Positions 10,490-17,021 of a stretch of 41,622 bases of DNA are shown here, piece by piece. Below the pieces are notes generated by a model that saw only the letters and a program-made list of their open reading frames with translations, was not told the DNA's origin and ran no database searches. A program made the translations under genes and the position numbers. The DNA comes from an uncultured Bacteroidales bacterium (GTDB taxonomy: Bacteria; Bacteroidota; Bacteroidia; Bacteroidales; UBA932), in NCBI GenBank assembly GCA_945487035.1, contig CALYTI010000016.1, positions 1-41,622 on the forward strand. The letters are read 5' to 3'. The stretch's first letter is position 1, and every line of letters begins with the position of its first letter.

Positions 10490-10912
10490 ATGAAAAAAAT
10501 TCTCGTTAGCCTTTTTGCAGTTCTTGCTATGGGCATCGCAGCAAACGCTGCAAACTATTCAGTAGATGAGGCTTCCATCGACGCAATGATCGAGGCAGCT
10601 GCCGAGGTTTCTCCTCTCGCAATGGAGTCTGCTGCTCCTGCAGTAACCGATGTTACCATTCATATCGGTTCAAACCCTCAGCCAATCGTAGCATTCGTGC
10701 TCTCAGTTATTCCTGTAACCGGCTGGCTCGCTTGCCATCGTATGTATATGGGAACATCACCGCTCGCTGTTATCCTCAACATCGTAACCGGTGACGGCTT
10801 CGGTATTGTTTATGTTATCGATGCTGTTATGCTCCTGCTCGGTGTGCTGGATGACAATATAGCACCATATTGCAACAACCCTCGTTGGTGGATGTGGGCA
10901 GACATTATCTAA
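10490..10912 (+). CDS. TM2-domain membrane protein with signal peptide
   Basis: Function unknown. Residues 1-20 form a clear Sec signal peptide (MKKILVSLFAVLAMGIAANA with an ANA-A cleavage site). An acidic, alanine-rich exported stretch follows (21-60). Residues 65-120 match the TM2 family: a first helix ending in CHRMYMG, equivalent to the usual HRFYLG turn, then TGDGFGIVYVIDAVMLLL, equivalent to the family's GGFGIWWLID second helix. The tail is tryptophan-rich (PRWWMWADII). The 140 residues are complete. It has its own strong promoter (10406-10435) and an A-rich 5' leader instead of a Shine-Dalgarno site. It is the first of five signal-peptide genes on this strand; the next starts 15 bases after its stop, so they are probably one operon. 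Confidence 0.8.
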   Translation: MKKILVSLFAVLAMGIAANAANYSVDEASIDAMIEAAAEVSPLAMESAAPAVTDVTIHIGSNPQPIVAFVLSVIPVTGWLACHRMYMGTSPLAVILNIVTGDGFGIVYVIDAVMLLLGVLDDNIAPYCNNPRWWMWADII

Positions 10913-10927
10913 TAGCTTTTTACACAA

Positions 10928-11638
10928 ATGATTAGGAAGCACGGTATTCTCACCGTGCTTCTTCTGCTCTACGCACTTACGGCCTCCGCCCAGAAGCGGG
11001 TCAGCGCCGACGTGGAGACGAAGACACTGGTGGGAAACAGCGTAGTAACTGCAACGAAGACCGTTTATTGCTCCAATAACGGCCGTCTTGTCGTAGCTGT
11101 CCACAAGCCTCTGGAATACATTATGGAGACCAATGTGAACAGGGAGACCAGGTTCTATTTCCCTAATACAAATGAGGTTCTTGTGGAAAACTCGGGAATG
11201 GAAGGAGCTTCCGACGAGTTGCTTTCGCTCTTCCTGTTCGGAAGACTTGAGGACCTGGGGGTTGGACTTGAGGGCTACCGCCTTCTTGCTACAGAAAATG
11301 TGGAGGACGGAATGGTCAAGAAGACCTTCCGCACCGAAAAGAAGGAACTTCCTCCATTCTGTGAGATTGTCTATAAGGATTATCTCCCTATTTTCAGTGC
11401 CACTCTTGACGCAGACAGGAATTATATCACCAAAGTTTACTACTCCCAATACAGGGAAGTGGGCTGGATGCCTTTCCCGCACAGGAGTACAATGATTACC
11501 TACACTTCCCCCAAAGACTCTACCATTACGAGGACGATTTACTCCAATGTGGTCCTGGACGGCGACGACCCTATGTTCGATTTCACCGTTCCGTCCAACG
11601 CAAAACCGATGGATATGAGTGACAAAAACCGCAAATGA
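10928..11638 (+). CDS. Secreted LolA-like protein
   Basis: Exported protein of 236 residues with a Sec signal peptide at 1-21 (ILTVLLLLYALTASA, then Q). The mature part is rich in beta strands with few hydrophobic stretches and no membrane segment. Its pattern (VSADVETKTLVGNSVVTATK, YIMETNVNRETRFYFP, FRTEKKELPPFCEIVYKD, DADRNYITKVYYSQYREV, final FDFTVPSNAKPMD) resembles the open beta-barrel carrier fold of LolA and related outer-membrane lipoprotein sorting proteins. This is a fold-level impression and not a motif match. Carrying lipid or lipoprotein across the periplasm would fit its neighbours but is inference. The next start codon overlaps its TGA as ATGA. Confidence 0.65.
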   Translation: MIRKHGILTVLLLLYALTASAQKRVSADVETKTLVGNSVVTATKTVYCSNNGRLVVAVHKPLEYIMETNVNRETRFYFPNTNEVLVENSGMEGASDELLSLFLFGRLEDLGVGLEGYRLLATENVEDGMVKKTFRTEKKELPPFCEIVYKDYLPIFSATLDADRNYITKVYYSQYREVGWMPFPHRSTMITYTSPKDSTITRTIYSNVVLDGDDPMFDFTVPSNAKPMDMSDKNRK

Positions 11639-12018
11639 AACGCCTGCTGACCATAGTTCTGCTGCTTTTTGCCTTCCTTCCCGCTTTCAGTCAGGGAGGT
11701 GGAGACAGGGCTTTGGTGTCAGAGGCTCTTGCTGCCGGAAGAAAGGCGCCCTCCGATTCCTCTGCCCACCCGGCGTGGGACCTGGTACGCCACCAGATCA
11801 GCGGCTCCTGCAAGTTCGAGACGGAATGCATAGACTTTCTGCCCGCAGCGGTAAAGGCCTATGGCCCGGTTCGCGGTTTCTTCTCATATCTTGACAGGAT
11901 CACGAGGTGCAGCCGGGTTGGCACAGCCTCCTATCCCGCATCCCTTAAGACAAGGCAGGGACGCATCCGGGAAGATGAAAGAGCCTACAGGAGGAGGCGT
12001 AAAGATGCGGAAGACTAA
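11635..12018 (+). CDS. YidD-like protein with signal peptide
   Basis: 127 residues. Residues 1-20 are a Sec signal peptide (MKRLLTIVLLLFAFLPAFSQ). The middle, SCKFETECIDFLPAAVKAYG then PVRGFFSYLDRITRC, follows the YidD family (DUF37, membrane-protein-insertion efficiency factor), normally C[RK]FxPTCSxYAxEAxxxxGxxxGxxxxxxRixRC. All three cysteines are kept, but the usual proline and serine of PTCS are replaced. The tail is strongly basic (RAYRRRRK). Standard YidD is a short cytoplasmic membrane-associated protein next to rpmH/yidC; here the signal peptide would place the domain in the periplasm, so the role must differ. Start ATG overlaps the previous stop (ATGA), and the stop lies 14 bases inside the next gene. 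Confidence 0.68.
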   Translation: MKRLLTIVLLLFAFLPAFSQGGGDRALVSEALAAGRKAPSDSSAHPAWDLVRHQISGSCKFETECIDFLPAAVKAYGPVRGFFSYLDRITRCSRVGTASYPASLKTRQGRIREDERAYRRRRKDAED

Positions 12019-12847
12019 GCTCCTTCTTGCCCTGCTGCTTGTCTGCGCGCCTGTTTGCCGTGCCCAGCAGCGCCCTATTTCTCAGGATTTGGGCTTTATA
12101 GATTACCTCATCGGGAACAATTTCACTACCGATGCGCTCAGCTGGCTGGACGGCAATGCCTACCAGCCTTCCGATACACTGGCGTATCTTCGCGGACTCA
12201 CCCTTTATACCGCAGGCAAGCTCGAACTCGCTGCCGAGCAGTTCTCCAAGGTCCCTGCAGAGTCCGGCTACTACGACAGGAGCGTGTTTTATGGTGTAGT
12301 TTCCGACGCCTATTCGGGCAGCTACGACAGGGGCCTGGGGCGGCTTGAGGCCTATAACGGTCCGTATCAGGAACTGAAATATTTCGAGATGGCAGCGCTG
12401 TCCCTGCTGAAGGACGACAAGGCAGGGTACAAGGCGGCTGCATCCGCTTTCACATATTCCGATTACACTATGACCGAAGGGGAGAGGCTGTTCGACAAGG
12501 TTTATGACGAGCGCTATGCCACCCCGCAGAAAAGCCCTTGGCTTGCCGCCGGACTTTCTGCCGCGATTCCCGGACTCGGGAAGATTTATGCCGGACGCAA
12601 AGACGAGGGAATAGCCGCCCTGATGACTGTCGGGGTACTTGCCGGTTTCACCGCCGAGGCCTGGGTCAAGAAGGGCCCTACGGACTGGAGGACCATAGTT
12701 TTCGGAACGCTCGGCTCTTTATTCTACATAGGAAATATCTACGGAAGCTATATGTCCGTAGGCATATATAACGATACACTCAAAGATGCGCAGAACACTG
12801 CTGTTGTTTTCAATCTTCATCTTCCTGTCCGCAGCATTTTCAAGTAG
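12005..12847 (+). CDS. TPR-like exported protein with C-terminal membrane module
   Basis: 280 residues, function unknown. The ATG at 12005 gives a clean signal peptide (MRKTKLLLALLLVCAPVCRA) and is preceded by AGGAGGAGG, a rare good Shine-Dalgarno site here; the frame is open upstream but without a sensible N-terminus. Residues 25-170 are helical with a tetratricopeptide-like rhythm (DTLAYLRGLTLYTAGKLELA, AEQFSKV). Residues 177-257 form a two- or three-helix membrane module: SPWLAAGLSAAIPGLGKIYA, GRKDEGIAALMTVG, then YIGNIYGSYMSVGIYND. The PGxGxxYxGrxxeG turn recalls TM2-like modules, and proteins of this architecture are commonly seen beside signal-peptide YidD proteins in other phyla. That pairing is repeated here, which supports a joint function. 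The 3' end overlaps the next gene by 62 bases. Confidence 0.72.
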   Translation: MRKTKLLLALLLVCAPVCRAQQRPISQDLGFIDYLIGNNFTTDALSWLDGNAYQPSDTLAYLRGLTLYTAGKLELAAEQFSKVPAESGYYDRSVFYGVVSDAYSGSYDRGLGRLEAYNGPYQELKYFEMAALSLLKDDKAGYKAAASAFTYSDYTMTEGERLFDKVYDERYATPQKSPWLAAGLSAAIPGLGKIYAGRKDEGIAALMTVGVLAGFTAEAWVKKGPTDWRTIVFGTLGSLFYIGNIYGSYMSVGIYNDTLKDAQNTAVVFNLHLPVRSIFK

Positions 12848-13469
12848 AGCCGACGCTCAGACTGCCCGCAGGGATTCGCTGCTTTTCGAGGCGGCGAAGT
12901 GCGAGAGGATTGTCTATGAGGCGCAGAATCCGCGTGAGGTCAACGCCGCGCTCAGGCGCAAGGCGGAACTCTACAAGCAGGCGGGGCTCTACAAGGAAGC
13001 GGGCGCTACGCTCGAGCGCGTGCGTATGTACCTGGTGGCTGCGCCTGAGCGCGGCGACGTGCTTGTACAGAAAGCCCTGTGCGCCTTCCTTGCGGAGGAT
13101 TATGATTCTGCGATGTCACTGCTCGCCGAGGCAGGGGTCGAGTGCAACTATGTCCAGCCCAAACTTAAAAATGAATGGGCAGCGATGCTGCTTACCCTTC
13201 TTGTGCCGGCAGGCTATTGCTATGTCGGAGCGCCGGGGGAGGGATTGGTGTCCACTGCTCTCAACGCCGCTTCCGTCACCTGGGCGGTGACCCAGATAAG
13301 TGCCGGGCTTCCTGTCATCGGCATTCTCGGAGGTTGCCTTTGCCTCAGCGAGACCTATATGGGTGCACAGGAAAGAGTTGCCTATCTTCTTGAACTTCAC
13401 AACCGGGAGGCCCTTCGCGAGGCCAAACGCAGCGCTGTCGGCAAAGCACTTCTGGACTGCCTGCAGTAA
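12786..13469 (+). CDS. Second TPR-like exported protein with membrane module (paralog-like)
   Basis: 227 residues, function unknown. The signal peptide (RRTLLLFSIFIFLSAAFSS, cleavage near ADAQ) fixes the start at 12786 even though this lies 62 bases inside the preceding gene; no later start keeps an export signal. Residues 30-118 are helical with TPR-like spacing (ALRRKAELYKQAGLYKEAGA, ALCAFLAEDYDSAMSLLAEA). Residues 128-205 repeat the membrane module of the upstream gene in diverged form: NEWAAMLLTLLVPAGYCYVG, APGEGLVSTALN, then GGCLCLSETYMGAQERV. Same order, same domain plan and tandem position suggest an old duplication. It is the last gene of the signal-peptide operon; the hairpin at 13472-13498 lies 3 bases after its stop but is better oriented for the opposite strand. 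Confidence 0.7.
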   Translation: MRRTLLLFSIFIFLSAAFSSRADAQTARRDSLLFEAAKCERIVYEAQNPREVNAALRRKAELYKQAGLYKEAGATLERVRMYLVAAPERGDVLVQKALCAFLAEDYDSAMSLLAEAGVECNYVQPKLKNEWAAMLLTLLVPAGYCYVGAPGEGLVSTALNAASVTWAVTQISAGLPVIGILGGCLCLSETYMGAQERVAYLLELHNREALREAKRSAVGKALLDCLQ

Positions 13470-13471
13470 AC

Positions 13472-13498
13472 AAAAACGCACCGGCCTTTGCCGATGCG
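13472..13498 (-). terminator. Intrinsic terminator after tRNA-Arg
   Basis: Read on the minus strand, CGCATCGGC pairs with GCCGGTGCG (9 pairs, one G-T) around the loop AAAG and is followed by TTTTTG. It lies 4 bases past the encoded CCA of tRNA-Arg and ends the yceD-rpmF-tRNA transcript. For the plus-strand gene ending at 13469 the hairpin has no good T tract, so it is at best a partial stop there. Confidence 0.88.
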
Positions 13499-13501
13499 CT
13501 T

Positions 13502-13576
13502 TGGTAGTCTCTACAGGAATCGAACCTGTATTTAAGGTTTAGGAAACCTTCGTTCTATCCGTTGAACTAAGAGACC
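13502..13576 (-). tRNA. tRNA-Arg (anticodon CCT)
   Basis: Full cloverleaf on the minus strand. The acceptor GGTCTCT/AGAGACT is 7 pairs, with G1-U72 as a wobble. The D stem is GTTC/GAAC, the anticodon stem AAGGT/ACCTT with loop TTCCTAA, and the T arm ACAGG-TTCGATT-CCTGT. The anticodon is at 13543-13541 and reads AGG arginine codons. The 3' CCA is encoded (13504-13502). It begins 16 bases after the rpmF stop with no promoter box between, so it is probably processed from the yceD-rpmF transcript. Confidence 0.96.
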
Positions 13577-13592
13577 GGGTAAAAGAGCGGGA

Positions 13593-13775
13593 TTACTCTA
13601 CGCTCTTCTCGATAATCTGCCTTCCTCTGTAGTATCCGCACTCTGGGCATACACGGTGATAGATAACGGTAGCGCCGCAGTTAGGGCAGGTAGCAAGAGT
13701 AGGTACCGGTGCGAAATCGTGGGTACGTCTCTTGGCAGTTCTCTGTTTTGAGAATTTGTGTTTCGGATGTGCCAT
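13593..13775 (-). CDS. rpmF: 50S ribosomal protein L32
   Basis: Complete 60-residue L32 of the large ribosomal subunit. The basic N-terminus (MAHPKHKFSKQRTAKRRTHD) and the zinc-binding set Cys30-x2-Cys33 and Cys43-x2-Cys46 (CPNC, CPEC) define it as the zinc-containing form. The bacterial pair yceD-rpmF is preserved: yceD ends 13 bases upstream. Instead of the plsX/fabH genes that often follow in other bacteria, a tRNA-Arg gene and a terminator come next. The presence of all four cysteines means this is not the zinc-independent paralog type. Confidence 0.98.
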   Translation of the reverse strand: MAHPKHKFSKQRTAKRRTHDFAPVPTLATCPNCGATVIYHRVCPECGYYRGRQIIEKSVE

Positions 13776-13788
13776 TTTTTATACTTTT

Positions 13789-14181
13789 TTAAATTTCTTC
13801 GTTCAAATACTTTATAGCTTCTTCGTTGCATCCGCCCTCTTCGTGCACCCTCCGCAGAGGAAGCGATGTGCAGATGTAGTCATAGACATCCTGGCTTATG
13901 TCCAGTTCGCTCTCTTCCGGCACATAGTGCTCGTCAAAGAAAGTGTCCACAGGCAGAACCAGAGGCTCCCAGCATCTGTCGCATCTTACCGTCACGGTCC
14001 CCCTAAGGGTAGCCTTGACATCCACGGACTCACCGTGGCTGAAGATGTCAGCTTCAACATTCACCTCAGCATCAATTATATCCTGATTGCCGAAGCTTTC
14101 AAAGAACTCCATCCCGGCGACCTCGCTCAGCTTGCCTGAGCCGCGGGTCAAACCATTGAGATTAACTATAAAGGGTTGCAA
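13789..14181 (-). CDS. yceD: YceD/DUF177-family protein (23S rRNA accumulation protein)
   Basis: DUF177 protein, known elsewhere to support 23S rRNA accumulation or ribosome biogenesis and nearly always encoded just before rpmF, as here. The core signature is VRCDRCWEPLVLPV, with the paired cysteines of the family, followed by an acidic stretch and the end motif LPLRRVHEEGGCNEEA. The start is uncertain. No ATG or GTG precedes residue Met at 14112, which would cut off the conserved FIVNLNGL strand. TTG codons exist at 14208, 14181 and 14151. I list 14181 because it gives a family-like N-terminus, but a perfect -7 box (14186-14179) overlaps that codon, so a transcript from this promoter would start later. 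The gene itself is secure. Confidence 0.83.
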   Translation of the reverse strand: MQPFIVNLNGLTRGSGKLSEVAGMEFFESFGNQDIIDAEVNVEADIFSHGESVDVKATLRGTVTVRCDRCWEPLVLPVDTFFDEHYVPEESELDISQDVYDYICTSLPLRRVHEEGGCNEEAIKYLNEEI

Positions 14182-14208
14182 AGTTAATAAATATTTTTCT
14201 AATTTCAA
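14179..14208 (-). promoter_or_regulatory. Promoter for yceD-rpmF-tRNA-Arg
   Basis: On the minus strand TTG (14208-14206), 19 bases, TAACTTTG (14186-14179): an exact bacteroidete -33/-7 promoter in the short gap between typA and yceD. Transcription would start near 14175. This conflicts with the family-like TTG start at 14181 of yceD. Confidence 0.65.
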
Positions 14209-16010
14209 TCTTCGTTGTCACTATTTCTTTTTCTCGCAAGCGGGTCGAGCAAAATCTTGCGTATGCGCATATGGTGAGGAGTGATTTCCACCATCTCATC
14301 TTCCTGTATATACTCAAGCGCTTCCTCAAGTGAGAATTTGATTGCCGGAGGCAGCTGGACCTTCTCGTCGGAACCGGAAGCACGCACATTGGTGAGCTTC
14401 TTGGACTTGCAGATATTGATGTTGAGGTCCCTCTCCCTGGTGTGCTCTCCCACAACCTGTCCGCCGTAGATTTCCTCGCCCGGCTCCACGAAGAAGCGGC
14501 CGCGGTCGAGAAGCTTGTTCATCGAGTAGGCGATGGCGGTGCCCGTCTCGAGGGAGACGAGGGAACCGTTGTTGCGGCGCTCTATTTCTCCTTTGTAAGG
14601 CTGATAATCCTTGAACCTGTGGGCAACTACGGCCTCGCCCTGGGTTGCGGTAAGCAGGTTGCTGCGCAGTCCCATGAGGCCGCGTGTCGGAATCTCGAAC
14701 TCCAGCAGGGTGCGGTCTCCGCGCGGTTCCATATGGACAAGAGCGCCCTTGCGTCTGGTGGAAATCTCGATGGCGGCACCTACGAACTCCTCCGGAACCT
14801 CGATGGAGAGTTCCTCAATAGGCTCGCACCTCTGCCCGCCTATGGTCTTGTCCAGCACCTTCGGCTGTCCCACCTGAAGCTCGAAGCCCTCGCGGCGCAT
14901 AGTCTCGATAAGCACGGAAAGATGAAGCACTCCGCGTCCATATACTATGAATGAATCGGCTCCGGTGCCGGGCTTTACGCGCAGGGCAAGGTTCTTCTCA
15001 AGCTCCTTCTCGAGGCGCTCCTTGATGTGGCGCGAAGTCACGAACTTGCCGTCCTTGCCGAAGAAAGGCGAATTGTTGATGGTGAAGAGCATACTCATCG
15101 TTGGCTCATCCACTGCGATAGGAGGGAGGGCCTCAGGGTTTTCGAAATCCGCAATGGTATCTCCGATTTCGAAGCCGTCGATGCCGACCACGGCGCAAAT
15201 ATCGCCGCACTGCACGCTCTCGGTCTGAGTCTTGCCAAGACCTTCGAAGACCATAAGCTGCTTGATTTTCTGCTTCTGGATAACGTCATAGCGCTTGCAC
15301 AGGCTCACATTCTGTCCGCTCTGCAGGGATCCGCGGGTTACCTTTCCCACTGCGATACGGCCCACATAAGGGCTGTATTCGAGGGAGGAAATAAGCATCT
15401 GCGGAGTGCCTTCCACTACCTGCGGTGCCGGGATTTCCTCAAGGATGGTGTCGAGAAGGGCGGTGATGTCGGTGGTCGGCTGCTTCCAGTCCAGGGACAT
15501 CCAGCCCTGCTTTGCAGAGCCGAAGACAGTCTTGAAATCGAGCTGCTCCTCGCTTGCGTTGAGGTTGAACATAAGGTCGAAGACCTCTTCCTGTACCTCG
15601 TCCGGGCGGCAGTTCGGCTTGTCCACCTTGTTTACCACCACTATAGGCTTCTTGCCGAGCTGAATAGCCTTCTGGAGTACGAAGCGGGTCTGAGGCATAC
15701 ACCCCTCGAAGGCATCCACGAGCAGGAGCACGCCGTCCGCCATGTTGAGCACTCTCTCCACTTCTCCGCCGAAGTCGCTGTGGCCCGGGGTGTCGATAAT
15801 GTTGATTTTGACATTCTTATAGATGACGGACACGTTCTTGGCGAGAATGGTGATTCCCCTTTCCCTCTCAAGGTCGTTGTTGTCAAGGATAAGCTGCCCC
15901 AGATTTTCAGGCTGACGCACGAGGTTGGCCTGATAAATCATCCTGTCGACCAGGGTGGTCTTGCCGTGGTCGACGTGCGCGATGATTGCTATGTTTCTAA
16001 TATCTGTCAT
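14205..16010 (-). CDS. typA: Ribosome-associated GTPase BipA/TypA
   Basis: Translational GTPase of the EF-G group that helps 50S assembly and stress or cold adaptation. In 601 residues it has all GTP-binding motifs: G1 AHVDHGKT (11-18), the switch I RERGITI, G3 [16 protein letters not shown]4 NKVDKPN. Domain II follows, then the domain III and V segments. The BipA-specific C-terminal region contains [20 protein letters not shown] and ends in the basic [16 protein letters not shown]. Length matches the family (about 600). The ATG at 16010 gives the standard [17 protein letters not shown] start. It has its own promoter at 16030-16059, and a terminator separates it from the upstream tRNA-Leu. 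Confidence 0.98.
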   Translation of the reverse strand: MTDIRNIAIIAHVDHGKTTLVDRMIYQANLVRQPENLGQLILDNNDLERERGITILAKNVSVIYKNVKINIIDTPGHSDFGGEVERVLNMADGVLLLVDAFEGCMPQTRFVLQKAIQLGKKPIVVVNKVDKPNCRPDEVQEEVFDLMFNLNASEEQLDFKTVFGSAKQGWMSLDWKQPTTDITALLDTILEEIPAPQVVEGTPQMLISSLEYSPYVGRIAVGKVTRGSLQSGQNVSLCKRYDVIQKQKIKQLMVFEGLGKTQTESVQCGDICAVVGIDGFEIGDTIADFENPEALPPIAVDEPTMSMLFTINNSPFFGKDGKFVTSRHIKERLEKELEKNLALRVKPGTGADSFIVYGRGVLHLSVLIETMRREGFELQVGQPKVLDKTIGGQRCEPIEELSIEVPEEFVGAAIEISTRRKGALVHMEPRGDRTLLEFEIPTRGLMGLRSNLLTATQGEAVVAHRFKDYQPYKGEIERRNNGSLVSLETGTAIAYSMNKLLDRGRFFVEPGEEIYGGQVVGEHTRERDLNINICKSKKLTNVRASGSDEKVQLPPAIKFSLEEALEYIQEDEMVEITPHHMRIRKILLDPLARKRNSDNED

Positions 16011-16029
16011 ACTCTACTAAAAAATCCCG

Positions 16030-16059
16030 CGAATTTACTAAAAATCAGCAAAATCCCAA
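16030..16059 (-). promoter_or_regulatory. Promoter for typA
   Basis: On the minus strand TTG (16059-16057), 19 bases, TAAATTCG (16037-16030), one mismatch from TAnnTTTG. It leaves a leader of about 15 bases before the typA ATG at 16010 and lies just past the tRNA-Leu terminator. Confidence 0.6.
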
Positions 16060-16063
16060 GATG

Positions 16064-16100
16064 AAAATACAAAGAAGTCCGGTTTTGCTACCGGACTTCT
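16064..16100 (-). terminator. Intrinsic terminator after tRNA-Leu
   Basis: A perfect 11-pair stem, AGAAGTCCGGT with ACCGGACTTCT (16100-16090 and 16083-16073 on the minus strand), loop AGCAAA, followed by TTGTATTTT. It starts 4 bases after the tRNA-Leu 3' end and isolates the tRNA from typA. Confidence 0.9.
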
Positions 16101-16104
16101 GCTG

Positions 16105-16187
16105 TGCGCGGGATGAGACTCGAACTCACACGTCGCAATTGACACTAGCTCCTGAAACTAGCGCGTCTACCATTCCGCCACCCGCGC
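16105..16187 (-). tRNA. tRNA-Leu (anticodon CAG)
   Basis: Class II tRNA of 83 nucleotides on the minus strand. The acceptor GCGCGGG/CCCGCGC is 7 perfect pairs with discriminator A. The D arm contains GGCGGAATGGTAGACGC. The anticodon stem CTAGT/GCTAG carries the loop TTCAGGA, with the anticodon at 16154-16152, reading CUG. A long variable arm and the T arm GTGAG-TTCGAGT-CTCAT follow. CCA is not encoded, unlike in tRNA-Arg of the same window. It has its own promoter and terminator. Confidence 0.96.
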
Positions 16188-16199
16188 TCATTGGGAATG

Positions 16200-16229
16200 C
16201 AAAGATAAGTAAAAATTTAGAATTCCAAA
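16200..16229 (-). promoter_or_regulatory. Promoter for tRNA-Leu
   Basis: On the minus strand TTTG (16229-16226), 18 bases, TATCTTTG (16207-16200), a perfect -7 box. The predicted start is near 16195, about 8 bases before the mature tRNA 5' end. Confidence 0.8.
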
Positions 16230-16242
16230 TAAGGAAATGAGG

Positions 16243-16261
16243 GGAAATTTCCGTATATTTG
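16243..16261 (+). promoter_or_regulatory. exbB promoter -7 box with adjoining palindrome
   Basis: TATATTTG (16254-16261) is a perfect -7 box for the exbB-exbD-tonB cluster, leaving a leader of roughly 57 bases before the ATG at 16323. No TTG lies at the expected -33 distance. Directly upstream (16243-16252) is the perfect palindrome GGAAATTTCC, placed where a regulator would touch polymerase. The rest of the gap holds nothing else that I recognise. Confidence 0.55.
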
Positions 16262-16322
16262 CGCGATAGCCCTGCTTGGGCACTTAACACTGGTTAGAAA
16301 ATCAAAAAACAGAAATTGCAAT

Positions 16323-17018
16323 ATGTTGTCAACACTTCTCCAGACAGACATCGTGGACATTGCCGCCCAGCCGGAAGTCCAGTCTATCTCCATCCTCGAG
16401 ATGGCCACCAAGGGTGGTTGGATTATGGTAGTACTCCTCGTACTTTCCCTGGTCGCAATCTTCATTTTCGGCAAGAAATGGTGGATGATTGCACAGGCCG
16501 GGAAAATCGACAAAAACTTTATGAATGACATCCGTGACTACATTCACGACGGCAAAATCAAGTCGGCCCAGACTCTTTGCAGCAAGTATGATACTCCTGT
16601 AGCAAGGATGGTCGAAACCGGAATCGCCCGTATCGGAAGGCCTCTGGGAGATATCCAGACTGCCGTTGACAATGTAGGCAACGCCGAAGTTGCAAGGCTC
16701 GAAAAGGGTCTTCCTTACCTCGCCACCATTGCCGGAGGTGCTCCTATGCTCGGATTCCTCGGAACGGTCATCGGTATGGTGCAGGCCTTCTTCAATATGG
16801 CCAATGCCGGCAGCAATGTGGACATCACCCTGCTCTCAGGAGGTATATATACCGCTATGATTACCACCGTAGGCGGTCTTATCGTGGGTATCATTGCCTA
16901 CTTCGGCTACAACTTCCTTTCGGCCAAGGTGTCCGATGTGGTCTTCAAGATGGAGAACACCACAATAGAGTTTATGGACCTCCTCAATGAGCCTGTCTCC
17001 GAGGAAGAAACAATCTAA
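16323..17018 (+). CDS. exbB: ExbB/TolQ-family proton channel protein
   Basis: Inner-membrane proton channel of the MotA/TolQ/ExbB family; with ExbD it uses the proton gradient to energise TonB-dependent outer-membrane transport. The 231 residues show a first membrane helix near 33-50 (GWIMVVLLVLSLVAIFIFG), a cytoplasmic helical domain, and the two conserved channel helices: LATIAGGAPMLGFLGTVIGM followed by VQAFFNM, then GIYTAMITTVGGLIVGIIAY. The ATG at 16323 is the first after the promoter. It is followed 3 bases later by exbD and then tonB, a complete energy-transduction set. Sequence alone does not separate ExbB from TolQ; the adjacent tonB favours ExbB. Confidence 0.93.
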   Translation: MLSTLLQTDIVDIAAQPEVQSISILEMATKGGWIMVVLLVLSLVAIFIFGKKWWMIAQAGKIDKNFMNDIRDYIHDGKIKSAQTLCSKYDTPVARMVETGIARIGRPLGDIQTAVDNVGNAEVARLEKGLPYLATIAGGAPMLGFLGTVIGMVQAFFNMANAGSNVDITLLSGGIYTAMITTVGGLIVGIIAYFGYNFLSAKVSDVVFKMENTTIEFMDLLNEPVSEEETI

Positions 17019-17021
17019 GCA

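Noticed and set aside
11861..12004. N-terminal extension of the first TPR-like gene
   Set aside because: It overlaps the YidD-like gene in another frame and would hide a clear signal peptide starting at 12005, which is preceded by a good Shine-Dalgarno site.
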